Source of the DNA: Pseudomonadota bacterium
Lineage (GTDB): Bacteria > Pseudomonadota > Gammaproteobacteria > Steroidobacterales > Steroidobacteraceae
Direction: 5' to 3'
Length of the DNA: 7,874 nucleotides
NCBI GenBank assembly: GCA_021850555.1
Contig: JAJZLX010000258.1
Location: forward strand, 1-7,874
Shown: positions 1 to 6,384 of the stretch, piece by piece
How the letters are laid out: every line of letters starts with the position of its first letter
Numbering within the stretch: position 1 is the first letter of the stretch
Program-made: the position numbers and the translations under genes
The notes under the pieces: generated by a model
Databases searched by the model: none
Told to the model about the DNA's origin: nothing
Seen by the model: the letters and a program-made list of their open reading frames with translations, nothing else

Positions 1-366
1 GCCACGCGTTTTGCCACGGCGATCCTGCCCTTGAGGCCGACGACGCGGGAAGTGGCGGCGCTGTATGCCGGGTGGCAGTCCGGCACCGCCCGCACCCGCG
101 CGCTGATCCTGGAGAGCCCCAAGGTGTATCTCGAGGCGAAGGCGGCGGGTGAGCCGCCACCGCCATCTGCGACCCAACGCTTCCTCAATGATCTTGGCGC
201 GCTTGGGGGCATTGCCCGCCGGGCGTTGCGTGCGCTCGAGGCGGGACTGTGGCAGCAGCTCCTTCAGAGCGAGCAGCTCGAGGTCCACCAGGCGTTCGCG
301 CGCGCGAAATCGGATCTTGAGCGCCTGTTCCAGCGCATCGATCTGGAGTACGGCCATGCTCGATGA
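1..366 (+). CDS. ParB-like protein, C-terminal part (5' end outside window), accessory gene of the IS21-type element
   Basis: The frame is open from the first base of the window to a TGA at 364-366, so the gene probably starts upstream. A TTG at 31 is a possible but unconvincing start. The visible 121 residues begin ATRFATAILPLRPTTREVAAL and continue with LYAGWQSG and ILESPKVYLEAK. They end in a helical, charged stretch rich in Leu, Arg and Gln. From memory, this resembles the C-terminal half of ParB-like proteins encoded just ahead of some divergent istA genes, where a 'PLSxRELAxLY' segment follows the ParB DNA-binding part. The nuclease-like/HTH part is not visible here. The last 11 bases overlap istA (ATG at 356, TGA at 364), which suggests translational coupling. 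The ParB assignment is inference and could be wrong. That it is a real gene is better supported, by the overlap and the shared strand. Confidence 0.5.
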   Translation, partial: ATRFATAILPLRPTTREVAALYAGWQSGTARTRALILESPKVYLEAKAAGEPPPPSATQRFLNDLGALGGIARRALRALEAGLWQQLLQSEQLEVHQAFARAKSDLERLFQRIDLEYGHAR

Positions 367-1765
367 AGCGACCCGGACGGCGATCCTGAAGCTCAAGGCG
401 GCCGGCCACGGCACGCGCGCCATCGCCAAGGCGCTTAAGCTGGCGCGCATCTCGGTGCGCCGCGTAATCGCCAGCGGCGCGGCCGTTGCGCCGCCGATCC
501 TGCGCGCCGAGCTCGCCGAGCCCTGGCGCGAAGCGATCCTGGAGCTGTACGCGCGCTATGAGGGCCATCTCGGCCGCGTCCACGAGGATCTGCTCGCCCG
601 AGGAGCCGCGCTGTCCTATCAGGCGCTCACCGCCTTCTGTCGCAAGCACGGGATCGGCGCGCCCCCGCCGCCGCCGGCCGGGCATTACGAGTTCTCTGCC
701 GGCCAGGAGATGCAGCACGACACCAGCCCGCACTGGGCCACCCTCGGCGCTGAGCGAGTGCGGGTGCAGATCGCCTCCCTCGTGCTGTGCTACTCGCGGA
801 TGATCTTCTTCCAGGTCTATCCGCGCTTCACGCGCTTTGAGTGCAAGGCGTTCCTGACCGAGGCGCTGTGCTACTTCGGCGGCGCCGCCGGTCGCTGCGT
901 CATCGACAACACCCATGTCATCGTCGCCGCCGGTACCGGGGAGACCATGATCCCCGCCCCCGAGATGGCGGCCTTCGCCGAGCGCTACGGTTTTGCCTTC
1001 AAGGCCCACAAGGTGGGGCATGCGAACCGCTCGGCGCGCGTGGAGGCGCCGTTCCATCGCATCCAGAAGGCCTTCCTCGCCGGCTCGCAGTTCTGCGACT
1101 GGCGCGAACTCAACGCTTGCGCCCGCCAGACGTGCGAGAAGTGGAACGCGACGTTCTCCGACAAACTGCACGCCAGCCGCCGCGAGCTCTTCGCCGCCGA
1201 GCGGCCTCACCTGAAGCCGCTGCCGCTGCACGTGCCGCAGGTCTACCAGCTGCACAGCCGCATCGTCGATGCCGAAGGCTACGTCAATCTCAACCGTATC
1301 CGTTACTCGGTCCCTTGGCGGCTCATCGGCCGCACGCTCGAAGTGCGCGAGACGCTCGAAGGGGTGGAACTCTACGACGGCCCGCGCCGGGTGGCCGGCC
1401 ATGAACGGGTGTGCAGCCCGCTCGATACGCGCGTCACCGACCCTGCGCACCGGCCGCCGCGCGGGGAGCACAAGCGGGAGCGTGAACAACCGGCACCCGA
1501 AGCACTCGAGATGCTGCAGCTCGAGCCGCGCATGGCGAACTATCTGGCGGGGCTGAAACACCAGATCGGGGATCGGCGGGCACCGCTGCGTCGGCTGCTC
1601 GCGATGCTGCAGGAGTATCCGCGGGAAGCCTTCCTCGCCGCCGTGGCACTCGCCGAGCAGTATCGCCTCTTCAATCTCGATCGGCTCGAGAAGATGGTGC
1701 TGCGCCAGATCGCGCACGACTTCTTCGTCCTCGCCCTCGATCGAGAGGACGATGACCATGACTGA
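356..1765 (+). CDS. istA: IS21-family transposase IstA
   Basis: This is the DDE transposase of an IS21-type element, 469 residues from the ATG at 356. The same frame stays open further upstream, but that part overlaps the preceding gene and has no IstA-like character. A helix-turn-helix lies near residues 16-40 (GTRAIAKALKLARISVRRVI). The retroviral-integrase-like core follows. Its likely catalytic residues are D122 in MQHDTSPHW, D184 in CVIDNTHVI and E230 in ARVEAPFHRI. The D-to-E spacing of 46 residues fits the family. The C-terminal part (about 295-350) is a beta-rich domain (GYVNLNRIRYSVP) typical of IstA. The wording of the core motifs departs from classical IS21 IstA, so this is probably a divergent branch. 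It starts inside the end of the upstream ORF and its last codons overlap istB. Together with IstB it would carry out cut-and-paste or circle-mediated transposition. Confidence 0.93.
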   Translation: MLDEATRTAILKLKAAGHGTRAIAKALKLARISVRRVIASGAAVAPPILRAELAEPWREAILELYARYEGHLGRVHEDLLARGAALSYQALTAFCRKHGIGAPPPPPAGHYEFSAGQEMQHDTSPHWATLGAERVRVQIASLVLCYSRMIFFQVYPRFTRFECKAFLTEALCYFGGAAGRCVIDNTHVIVAAGTGETMIPAPEMAAFAERYGFAFKAHKVGHANRSARVEAPFHRIQKAFLAGSQFCDWRELNACARQTCEKWNATFSDKLHASRRELFAAERPHLKPLPLHVPQVYQLHSRIVDAEGYVNLNRIRYSVPWRLIGRTLEVRETLEGVELYDGPRRVAGHERVCSPLDTRVTDPAHRPPRGEHKREREQPAPEALEMLQLEPRMANYLAGLKHQIGDRRAPLRRLLAMLQEYPREAFLAAVALAEQYRLFNLDRLEKMVLRQIAHDFFVLALDREDDDHD

Positions 1766-2483
1766 AGAGCTCGAACAGCTGCTGGAGAACCTGAAGCTGC
1801 GTGCAATCGCGGCGCGCTTCGATGAGATGCTCGCCACCGCGGAGTCCGCCGGCACACCGACCGAAACCTTCCTCACGCAGCTGTTGCGTGCCGAGTGGGC
1901 GGCGCGCCAGGAGGAGACTCTGCGTCGGCGCATCCGCCGCGCCCGCTTCCCGGAGGACTGGACGCTGGAATCCTTCCCGTTCAAGCTGCAAAAGGGTGTC
2001 AAGGAGCGTCAGATCCGCACCTTTGCCGAACTCGCCTTCATCCCCAAGGCCGAGAACATCGTGTTTATCGGGGAAACCGGCGTCGGCAAGACCGGGTTGA
2101 TGATAGGCCTCGCGCGCAAGGCCGTGCAGAACGGCTACCGGGCACTGTTCATCAAGGCGCAGGACCTGTTCGATGAGATGTACGCCTCGCTCGCCGATCG
2201 TTCCACCCGGCGGCTGCTCCACACGCTCGCCCGAGTCGACCTCCTCGCGATCGATGAGCTTGGATACTTGAACGTCAAGACCGAGCAGACCAACATCTTC
2301 TTCAAGCTCATGGAGGAGCGGCATCGGCGCAAGCCGACCCTCATCAGCACGAATCTCCCGTACCCAGCCTGGCAGGACTTCCTCGGCAATCCCGCCCTCA
2401 CCAAGGCGCTCCTCAGCCGCCTTCGCGAACGCTGCCACACCATCCTCATCGATGGGCCGTGCCTACGGCAGCAGACCGGCTGA
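1758..2483 (+). CDS. istB: IS21-family helper ATPase IstB
   Basis: IstB is the AAA+ ATPase that loads on DNA and directs IstA to a target. The protein has a helical N-terminal domain (about 1-85), then Walker A GETGVGKT, Walker B LLAIDELGYL, a sensor-1-like LISTNLPYPAW and an arginine-finger region SRLRERCHTI. Length is about 241 residues, normal for IstB. Two ATGs are possible, at 1752 and 1758. I chose 1758 because the purine run AGAGGA (1744-1749) sits 8 bases ahead of it, whereas it is only 2 bases from 1752. The start lies inside the end of istA (stop 1763-1765), the usual IS21 arrangement. All ATPase motifs look intact, so the gene is probably functional. Confidence 0.95.
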   Translation: MTEELEQLLENLKLRAIAARFDEMLATAESAGTPTETFLTQLLRAEWAARQEETLRRRIRRARFPEDWTLESFPFKLQKGVKERQIRTFAELAFIPKAENIVFIGETGVGKTGLMIGLARKAVQNGYRALFIKAQDLFDEMYASLADRSTRRLLHTLARVDLLAIDELGYLNVKTEQTNIFFKLMEERHRRKPTLISTNLPYPAWQDFLGNPALTKALLSRLRERCHTILIDGPCLRQQTG

Positions 2484-2632
2484 TCGTACCAGGGCCCCCA
2501 GACTCCCTCTATCCGGTCACCGGCGCACCTACCGTCGCGGGCATCGTACCGTCTCCGATCAATGTCGCGCGGAATCCTGCGCGCTATCCCGTCACCCCGC
2601 AGGGCTCAGCCTGCCAAGCAGACCCGGGCTCA
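2483..2632. repeat. Short repeats after istB, candidate right-end transposase sites
   Basis: No gene is evident on the plus strand in this stretch. Two short direct repeats are visible: ATCGTACC at 2483-2490 and 2543-2550 (60 bp apart), and GGGCTCA at 2602-2608 and 2626-2632 (24 bp apart). IS21 elements are known to carry several repeated transposase-binding sequences inside each end, so these could be part of the right end. The repeats are short enough that chance is not excluded. Confidence 0.3.
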
Positions 2633-2831
2633 TTTTGCCGAGCAGCGCAGCTGATTTGGCCTGCTGCTGTCGCGTCGTGCTCGATGAGCGTCCGTTTATT
2701 CTGATTTTTGGGAAACGCCAGCATGCGGTACTGCCAAAACTGACGAAACGGGGGTTTTGGCAGTTTCGGCAGGACGTCGCCCGGCCGTATCGTAGATTTC
2801 GTGGGCGGGCAACCCGTTCGCGCCAATTCAT
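2592..2831 (-). CDS. Small ORF coupled to the DUF3987 gene, possibly truncated by the IS21-type element
   Basis: A 79-residue ORF starts at an ATG that shares bases with the TGA stop of the DUF3987 gene (ATGA, 2828-2831). A strong purine run (AAAGGGGG) lies 4 bases ahead. The overlap and ribosome binding site support translation. No known domain is recognised. The protein is basic, with residues CRNCQNP and then RFVSFGS (about 21-34) encoded by the four-copy repeat at 2731-2772. The C-terminal 40 residues run into DNA that may belong to the IS21-type element, so the natural protein may be longer or different. A competing ORF in another minus frame (2584-2970) overlaps the DUF3987 gene heavily and lacks such a start. 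Function is unknown. Confidence 0.4.
   Translation of the reverse strand: MNWRERVARPRNLRYGRATSCRNCQNPRFVSFGSTACWRFPKIRINGRSSSTTRQQQAKSAALLGKMSPGLLGRLSPAG
2731..2772. repeat. Four-copy 12-bp motif arranged as a dyad (CTGCCRAAACNN)
   Basis: Two overlapping copies face right: CTGCCAAAACTG at 2731-2742 and CTGACGAAACGG at 2740-2751. Two face left: CTGCCAAAACCC read on the minus strand from 2763 to 2752, and CTGCCGAAACTG from 2772 to 2761. Copies within each arm are offset by 9 bp, and the symmetry centre is at 2751/2752. CTGCCAAAAC (2731-2740) pairs perfectly with 2754-2763. A T-rich stretch (about 2695-2710) lies alongside. It could be a protein-binding array, an RNA hairpin or an origin. It is not followed by a T tract, so a simple terminator is unlikely. 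Confidence 0.7.
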
Positions 2832-4537
2832 CGGTCCCCCTTTCGGGGTAGCCCCGGGTTGATCCGGTAACGCATCGTCGGCCTGCCGCCCGCAGAGGTC
2901 GTTGCGGCTGCTTCTCGCCGCACCCAACCGTCGCCTTCCAGCCAGTCGAGCGCGGCCCGGATTGCCTCATCGGCGGTCAGATGACGCCATTGATTACGCC
3001 GCACTTCTCTCATCGTGAACCCATCAGGTAGCATCCCGCGCTTGATCCGGTCCGATAAAGCTTGCGCCGCTCTCAGTCCCGCATCGGCCAGGAGGCCATA
3101 GCAGCGGCGCGCGTGTCGTTCCAGGTAGTCGCACCAGGCAGCAGCACGCAGAGCCGCACCCTTGGGCACCGGCCCGGTGATGCCGAGGTGTACGCAATCG
3201 ACCAGATGCAGGATCAGTGCCAGGGCCGGAAACAGTTTGTCGTACTTGGCGAGGTGTTGCCGGATGATCGGGTTTTCTTCTACCTCAATGCGGTTTCGAT
3301 GCAGGTCCGTTGACCACTCGATGAACACGGATTGCGCCTCGGGACTGAAGCGAAAATAGGGAAACTTGGCGAAGTCATCTGCCGGAGCCGCCCCGAGGGT
3401 CGTCGGGTCCGTAGCGGCCAGCTTTTCGAACACCGCATAGGCGGCGTCCCGAGCCTCCTTGTTTGGTGACCTGTCTCGCCATTCCCAGACTCGATGATCG
3501 GGATATACGAGCAACTGGAATCGTTGCAACATGCCGTCATTGGCGAGTGCGTTGACCGCTTGTTCGAGATAGGCGATCAGCTTGTCCGGCTGGATGCCGC
3601 CGATGAGGGACACGCAGACATTTTCGATCCGTACATGACCGCGACCAATGCGATCGGTGTCGAAATGCTGATTGCCGTTCCAGGCTTCCAGCCAAAATGC
3701 CCGTTCCCCCTCGCGTCCCTCCCGATCCCAGCTGGCTATCAGGCCGACCAGTTCGTCGCGCTTCGCCAGAAGCCCGCTTGGATTATCCCGCAGCAGCTCG
3801 CCCAGTTTCTCGACGGTGGTGTCATTGGTCTTATAACGCCGCTCTTTGGGCAGATCAGGCGCAGTCAGATCTCGCAGCTCCCGGGCAATTTCCGCCAAGC
3901 CCTGGCCCGACTTCCTCGCCTGCTGTTTGACGCGATTCGCGATCGCGTCTTTTCGGGCGTCGTAGACTAGCATCTGGCCCGCGTGCTCTCCTTTTGCAGC
4001 TTCGTGCGTCTTATGGGCGTCCGCGATCAACCTATCGAGCGGCCGGAGTCCAGCGTCGAGCGCCGGGGATTTCCTGGTGGAGGGATCTCCTACGGCCGCG
4101 CCCCACAGGTTGGGAACGATCAACCACGGATCATTCTGCTTGGGTCTAATTGCGCATCCCGCGCCGATCAGGGAGCCGAGCGCCACCAGCGCCGCCGCCG
4201 CCACGTAATCCGGCGGGCAAGGCATGCGCTCGGCCTCATCCATCACCCATGCGCGCAATACCTCGGGCAGCAGCATCTCCGGCTGAAACGGTGGGATGGG
4301 CTGAAGTTCGTGCGCGATGGGTCGGGGCTCCGGCCAGTCTGCACTCTGGTTGGTACCGGGCGAACATTCAGGCTTCCGTGTCGGCTCGGTGCCTCGGCGC
4401 ACAGCCGTGCCCGCCATCGGTTCGTCGTCGTAGACGGTCCGCGGCATTTCTTCGGCCAGCGGTGGCTCCGAGCGCGACCGCATTATATCGGCGTGGGCAT
4501 CCAGCATCGTAGTGACGGAGGCACTGTCAAGTGACAT
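2828..4537 (-). CDS. DUF3987 family protein (putative replication NTPase of an integrative element)
   Basis: The protein has 569 residues. The first 80 are low-complexity and probably disordered. The DUF3987 region follows, opening FQPEMLLPEVLRAWVMDEAERM. A Walker-A-like GDPSTRKSPAL lies at 150-160 (K156, S157), in the altered G-x4-RKS form typical of the family. A segment GLLAKRDELVGLI at 255-267 sits where the acidic Walker B partner is expected. The last 65 residues (RGMLPDGFTMREVRRN to RYRINPGLP) look like a winged-helix DNA-binding tail. DUF3987 proteins are common beside primases in phages, plasmids and islands, where a helicase or primase-associated ATPase role is supposed but not proven. 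The ATG overlaps the end of the zinc-finger gene by 11 bases and has an excellent ribosome binding site, so the two are co-translated. Confidence 0.87.
   Translation of the reverse strand: MSLDSASVTTMLDAHADIMRSRSEPPLAEEMPRTVYDDEPMAGTAVRRGTEPTRKPECSPGTNQSADWPEPRPIAHELQPIPPFQPEMLLPEVLRAWVMDEAERMPCPPDYVAAAALVALGSLIGAGCAIRPKQNDPWLIVPNLWGAAVGDPSTRKSPALDAGLRPLDRLIADAHKTHEAAKGEHAGQMLVYDARKDAIANRVKQQARKSGQGLAEIARELRDLTAPDLPKERRYKTNDTTVEKLGELLRDNPSGLLAKRDELVGLIASWDREGREGERAFWLEAWNGNQHFDTDRIGRGHVRIENVCVSLIGGIQPDKLIAYLEQAVNALANDGMLQRFQLLVYPDHRVWEWRDRSPNKEARDAAYAVFEKLAATDPTTLGAAPADDFAKFPYFRFSPEAQSVFIEWSTDLHRNRIEVEENPIIRQHLAKYDKLFPALALILHLVDCVHLGITGPVPKGAALRAAAWCDYLERHARRCYGLLADAGLRAAQALSDRIKRGMLPDGFTMREVRRNQWRHLTADEAIRAALDWLEGDGWVRREAAATTSAGGRPTMRYRINPGLPRKGDR
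2836..2848 (-). promoter_or_regulatory. GAAA-capped hairpin covering the ribosome binding site of the small ORF
   Basis: On the minus strand the last codons of the DUF3987 gene read CCCC-GAAA-GGGG, a four-pair all-GC stem closed by a GNRA-type tetraloop, with one further G after it. The G-rich 3' arm is also the ribosome binding site for the ATG at 2831. A ribosome finishing the DUF3987 gene would melt the stem, so the small ORF is probably translated only by coupling. The stem is short and the effect is inferred. Confidence 0.45.
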
Positions 4538-5078
4538 GGCGCACCTCCGCCGGGGATATCAGGTCGCGCGCCGCACCGATACGGGCGGTGGCCTGCATCA
4601 GTCGTGACAGCTCCGTCTCGCTGATCCGCCTCCGCGCCACGATGTCCGAGAGAATCATCACCACTACCGTCAGCTCGTGATCGAGCGCCACCAGCGCGTC
4701 ACTGGCGGACAGGCGTGATCGGATTCGGGAGTGTCCACCTGCCGGTCCGGCACTGGGCAGGGGGTGCGTGTAAAGTTCAGCCAAGGTCAGGTCGACAGCT
4801 GAGAGCACGTCACCGACGGCGCACCCGGCGAAGCAATGCACGAGCACGCGGTCGTCAATGTCTCGGATGCTCAGGCTCGGTGAGTGGTCGTCGTGTGCGG
4901 GACATCTGGCGATCCATCGGTGAGTGCCGGTTTGCCGCACGCCGCTGAGACGGTCGAGTAGGCGATCTACGGCGTCTCCGGCTGTATCGCGTGCTTCACT
5001 ACACGCGCGGGTCCTGTTCGGGCTGGTATTTCTCTTTGATATCGACCCTTCGCCGGGGACGGTAATTTGCGCATCCAT
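4527..5078 (-). CDS. Primase-type zinc-finger protein without a toprim domain
   Basis: This is a 183-residue protein. After a variable N-terminus comes a CHC2-type zinc ribbon: RCPAHDDHSPSLSI then VLVHCFAGC. The likely zinc ligands are C59, H62, C82 and C86. A short helix follows (GDVLSAVDLTLAELY). This pattern is the template-sensing zinc domain of bacterial and phage DNA primases. The C-terminal 60 residues are helical (SDALVALDHELTVVVMILSDIVARR to MQATARIGAARDL), and no catalytic toprim or archaeal-type primase core is present. The protein therefore cannot be a full primase alone. It may work with the DUF3987 protein encoded immediately downstream (11-base overlap) or with a host enzyme. 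The ATG lies 3 bases after the alpA stop, with AAGGG about 10 bases ahead, overlapping the alpA stop region. Confidence 0.82.
   Translation of the reverse strand: MDAQITVPGEGSISKRNTSPNRTRACSEARDTAGDAVDRLLDRLSGVRQTGTHRWIARCPAHDDHSPSLSIRDIDDRVLVHCFAGCAVGDVLSAVDLTLAELYTHPLPSAGPAGGHSRIRSRLSASDALVALDHELTVVVMILSDIVARRRISETELSRLMQATARIGAARDLISPAEVRHVT
4543..4548 (-). promoter_or_regulatory. Ribosome binding site of the DUF3987 gene
   Basis: GGAGGT on the minus strand lies 5 bases ahead of the ATG at 4537, inside the last codons of the zinc-finger gene. It fixes this start against later in-frame methionines at residues 11, 19 and 31. Confidence 0.75.
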
Positions 5079-5081
5079 GAC

Positions 5082-5303
5082 TCATTTCCCTTCTGCAACC
5101 TGACCACCGCGCTCGGCTGTTTCGAGTGTTTCGGGCCGCCAGCCGACGGCCCGGCCGCCAATGTAGACGTCTCGCGGTGGAAGCAATCCTTGCCTCTCCC
5201 AGCGCCAGCGGGTGGGTGCGGAGATGCCGTAGCGCAATTCCAGACCACGGGGCCAGATGCAGTTCGTGCCAGTTGTGCGGCGGGTATTGGGACGAGATGC
5301 CAT
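5082..5303 (-). CDS. alpA: AlpA family regulator / excisionase-like DNA-binding protein
   Basis: This is a 73-residue protein with a MerR-like winged helix. The helix-turn-helix is LELRYGISAPTRWRWERQGLLP (about 21-42; the usual family form is GISRSTIWRW), followed by the wing DVYIGGRAVGWRPETLE (45-61). The GGRAVGWR segment is characteristic of AlpA. AlpA proteins act as transcription activators or excisionases in P4-like and other integrative elements, often switching the integrase or replication genes. The start is supported by GGAG (5312-5315) 8 bases ahead of the ATG. The zinc-finger gene begins 3 bases after its stop, so alpA leads a replication operon. Twin palindromes lie 60-100 bp upstream and may be its operator. 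Catalytic function is not expected. Confidence 0.85.
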   Translation of the reverse strand: MASRPNTRRTTGTNCIWPRGLELRYGISAPTRWRWERQGLLPPRDVYIGGRAVGWRPETLETAERGGQVAEGK

Positions 5304-5365
5304 GAATCGTTCTCCATCGTCATGTAATCGGATGGGGCGAAGATGGCATTCAGATCAGCCTGGAT

Positions 5366-5399
5366 GTGGTAATTACCAAAGCACTGCGTGGTAATTACT
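5366..5399. promoter_or_regulatory. Two GGTAATTACC palindromes upstream of alpA, candidate operator
   Basis: GTGGTAATTAC occurs at 5366-5376 and again at 5388-5398, exactly 22 bp apart, or two helical turns. The first copy contains the perfect palindrome GGTAATTACC (5368-5377); the second is GGTAATTACT (5390-5399), with one mismatch. The second copy overlaps the stop codon of the upstream gene. The position, directly ahead of alpA and its downstream genes, suits a dimeric regulator binding on one DNA face. No convincing -35/-10 pair was identified beside it. Confidence 0.6.
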
Positions 5400-6384
5400 A
5401 TTTGGGTCGTCTCGAGGGTAAAAGTTTGGCAACGTCTTCGAGGTGGTGCGCGACGGCTTTTACCCCCAGATCTAGACCGAGTTTCTGCGCTACTTCTGCG
5501 ATCATCTGTCCCGCCTTGTAAGGCTGGTCCAATGGGACTGTGACTTTACTTATTTCGAGTAATGATCGGATGATCTTGAGCAGAGTGTTTCTTTCGCGAG
5601 TTGACAGAGAGTTTTTAGGTGGTTGCTTATCCTCTTTGGGCGGGTGGGTTGACAGGCTGTTTCGTCCTCTCGTGCTGAGTGATCGTGCGGATCGTTGATG
5701 ACCTTCGACCTCGAGAATCGAGTTCAACGCCGATGAGCTCACCACTAATGTATGCTCCGGCGGAAATTTTACCGCGGGCTTCCCTTTGCGGTAATTTTCA
5801 AATTCAGAGTTCTCTTCGTCGAGCACTTCGGCGACGCGCCCATCGTCGGAGCTCAATAGAACGCCCATACCGCCCGGGGGCGGTATTGGCATGCTGCGGA
5901 GTTCGCATATCCTACTTTCAATAGCACTTGGAGCAATGCCCGTCATTATCAGTGTCCACAGTCCGGATATTTCTTCCCAGTGATTGTTCTTTAAAATCGT
6001 CACAGTTGCGTCTGAGTCTCTAACAATGGTCAACTCGCGTTTCCGCAGGTCAGTATGCACCCATGCAGGGTAGTCCAGTGTTTGAGAGCCATCCTGGTGA
6101 GGGTATGACGTATGTGATTGGGTGGTAGGATCATTACCCTGTTGTGGTACTTTAGTGACCTCCAGCGGTGGGCCTGTATATGCAATAACTGGTTTGCTTA
6201 GATATATTGCGAGATCGATAGCGTTCTCCAAGGCTAGTTGCAGTACGTCTGCTTCCGAAACACTCTCGCTGCTTTCGTCTGACAGTATTTTTGCCGCCTC
6301 GGCGAGGCTGACCCATTTTTTGCGGTTGGCAATTTTGATCTTGTTCGTCACGGCGGCGAGAGTCCTCGCAAGTGAGTGGCCCAT
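5398..6384 (-). CDS. Hypothetical protein of the integrative element, AT-richer than its neighbours
   Basis: The protein has up to 328 residues and I cannot assign a function. The N-terminal part KKWVSLAEAAKILSDES to ADVLQLALENAIDL (23-58) looks like a small helical, possibly DNA-binding module. The middle is mixed beta/alpha. A linker repeats SLSTR-G/E-RN (235-242 and 259-266, with SLSTH between). The C-terminal 65 residues (LSTRERNTLLKIIRSLLEI to VAHHLEDVAKLLPSR) form a charged helical domain of a kind I have seen at the end of other island and phage hypotheticals. The ATG at 6384 overlaps the integrase by 37 bases and has a poor ribosome binding site. A GTG at 6351 sharing GTGA with the integrase stop, with GAGGA 11 bases ahead, is an equally good start (317 residues). 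Sampled rows are about 42-45% GC against roughly 65% in istA. Confidence 0.75.
   Translation of the reverse strand: MGHSLARTLAAVTNKIKIANRKKWVSLAEAAKILSDESSESVSEADVLQLALENAIDLAIYLSKPVIAYTGPPLEVTKVPQQGNDPTTQSHTSYPHQDGSQTLDYPAWVHTDLRKRELTIVRDSDATVTILKNNHWEEISGLWTLIMTGIAPSAIESRICELRSMPIPPPGGMGVLLSSDDGRVAEVLDEENSEFENYRKGKPAVKFPPEHTLVVSSSALNSILEVEGHQRSARSLSTRGRNSLSTHPPKEDKQPPKNSLSTRERNTLLKIIRSLLEISKVTVPLDQPYKAGQMIAEVAQKLGLDLGVKAVAHHLEDVAKLLPSRRPK

Larger units (their letters stand above)
1..2640 (+). mobile_element. IS21-type insertion sequence (left end missing, right end approximate)
   Basis: Three overlapping + strand genes (ParB-like tail, istA, istB) form the coding part of an IS21-type element. 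The left terminus is outside the window. The right terminus must lie after the istB stop at 2483 and before the conserved genes of the neighbouring element. I place it only roughly. No ACA trinucleotide, the common 3' end of IS21 members, was seen between 2484 and 2730, so this member either ends differently (for instance in plain CA) or ends elsewhere. Without the left inverted repeat and target duplication the boundary cannot be fixed. Confidence 0.75.

Noticed and set aside
841..1404. A 187-codon plus-strand ORF inside istA
   Set aside because: It is out of frame with the transposase catalytic core, is extremely Arg/Ala-rich and has no own ribosome binding site.
185..2002. A 605-codon minus-strand ORF antisense to istA and istB
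   Set aside because: istA and istB on the opposite strand carry clear domain motifs. The antisense ORF has no recognisable domain and is rich in Arg/Gly/Ala as expected of a mirror frame in GC-rich DNA.
2731..2763. Rho-independent terminator from the perfect 10-bp inverted repeat
   Set aside because: No T tract follows on either strand, the loop is 13 bases, and the repeat is part of a larger four-copy pattern.
2584..2970. A 128-codon minus-strand ORF over the end of the DUF3987 gene
   Set aside because: Much of it lies inside the winged-helix tail of the DUF3987 protein, and it has no supported start. The 79-codon frame with the ATGA overlap is better supported.
4967..5323. A 118-codon minus-strand ORF over alpA
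   Set aside because: It covers alpA and the start of the zinc-finger gene in a different frame. AlpA has a recognisable HTH and wing, and this frame has nothing.
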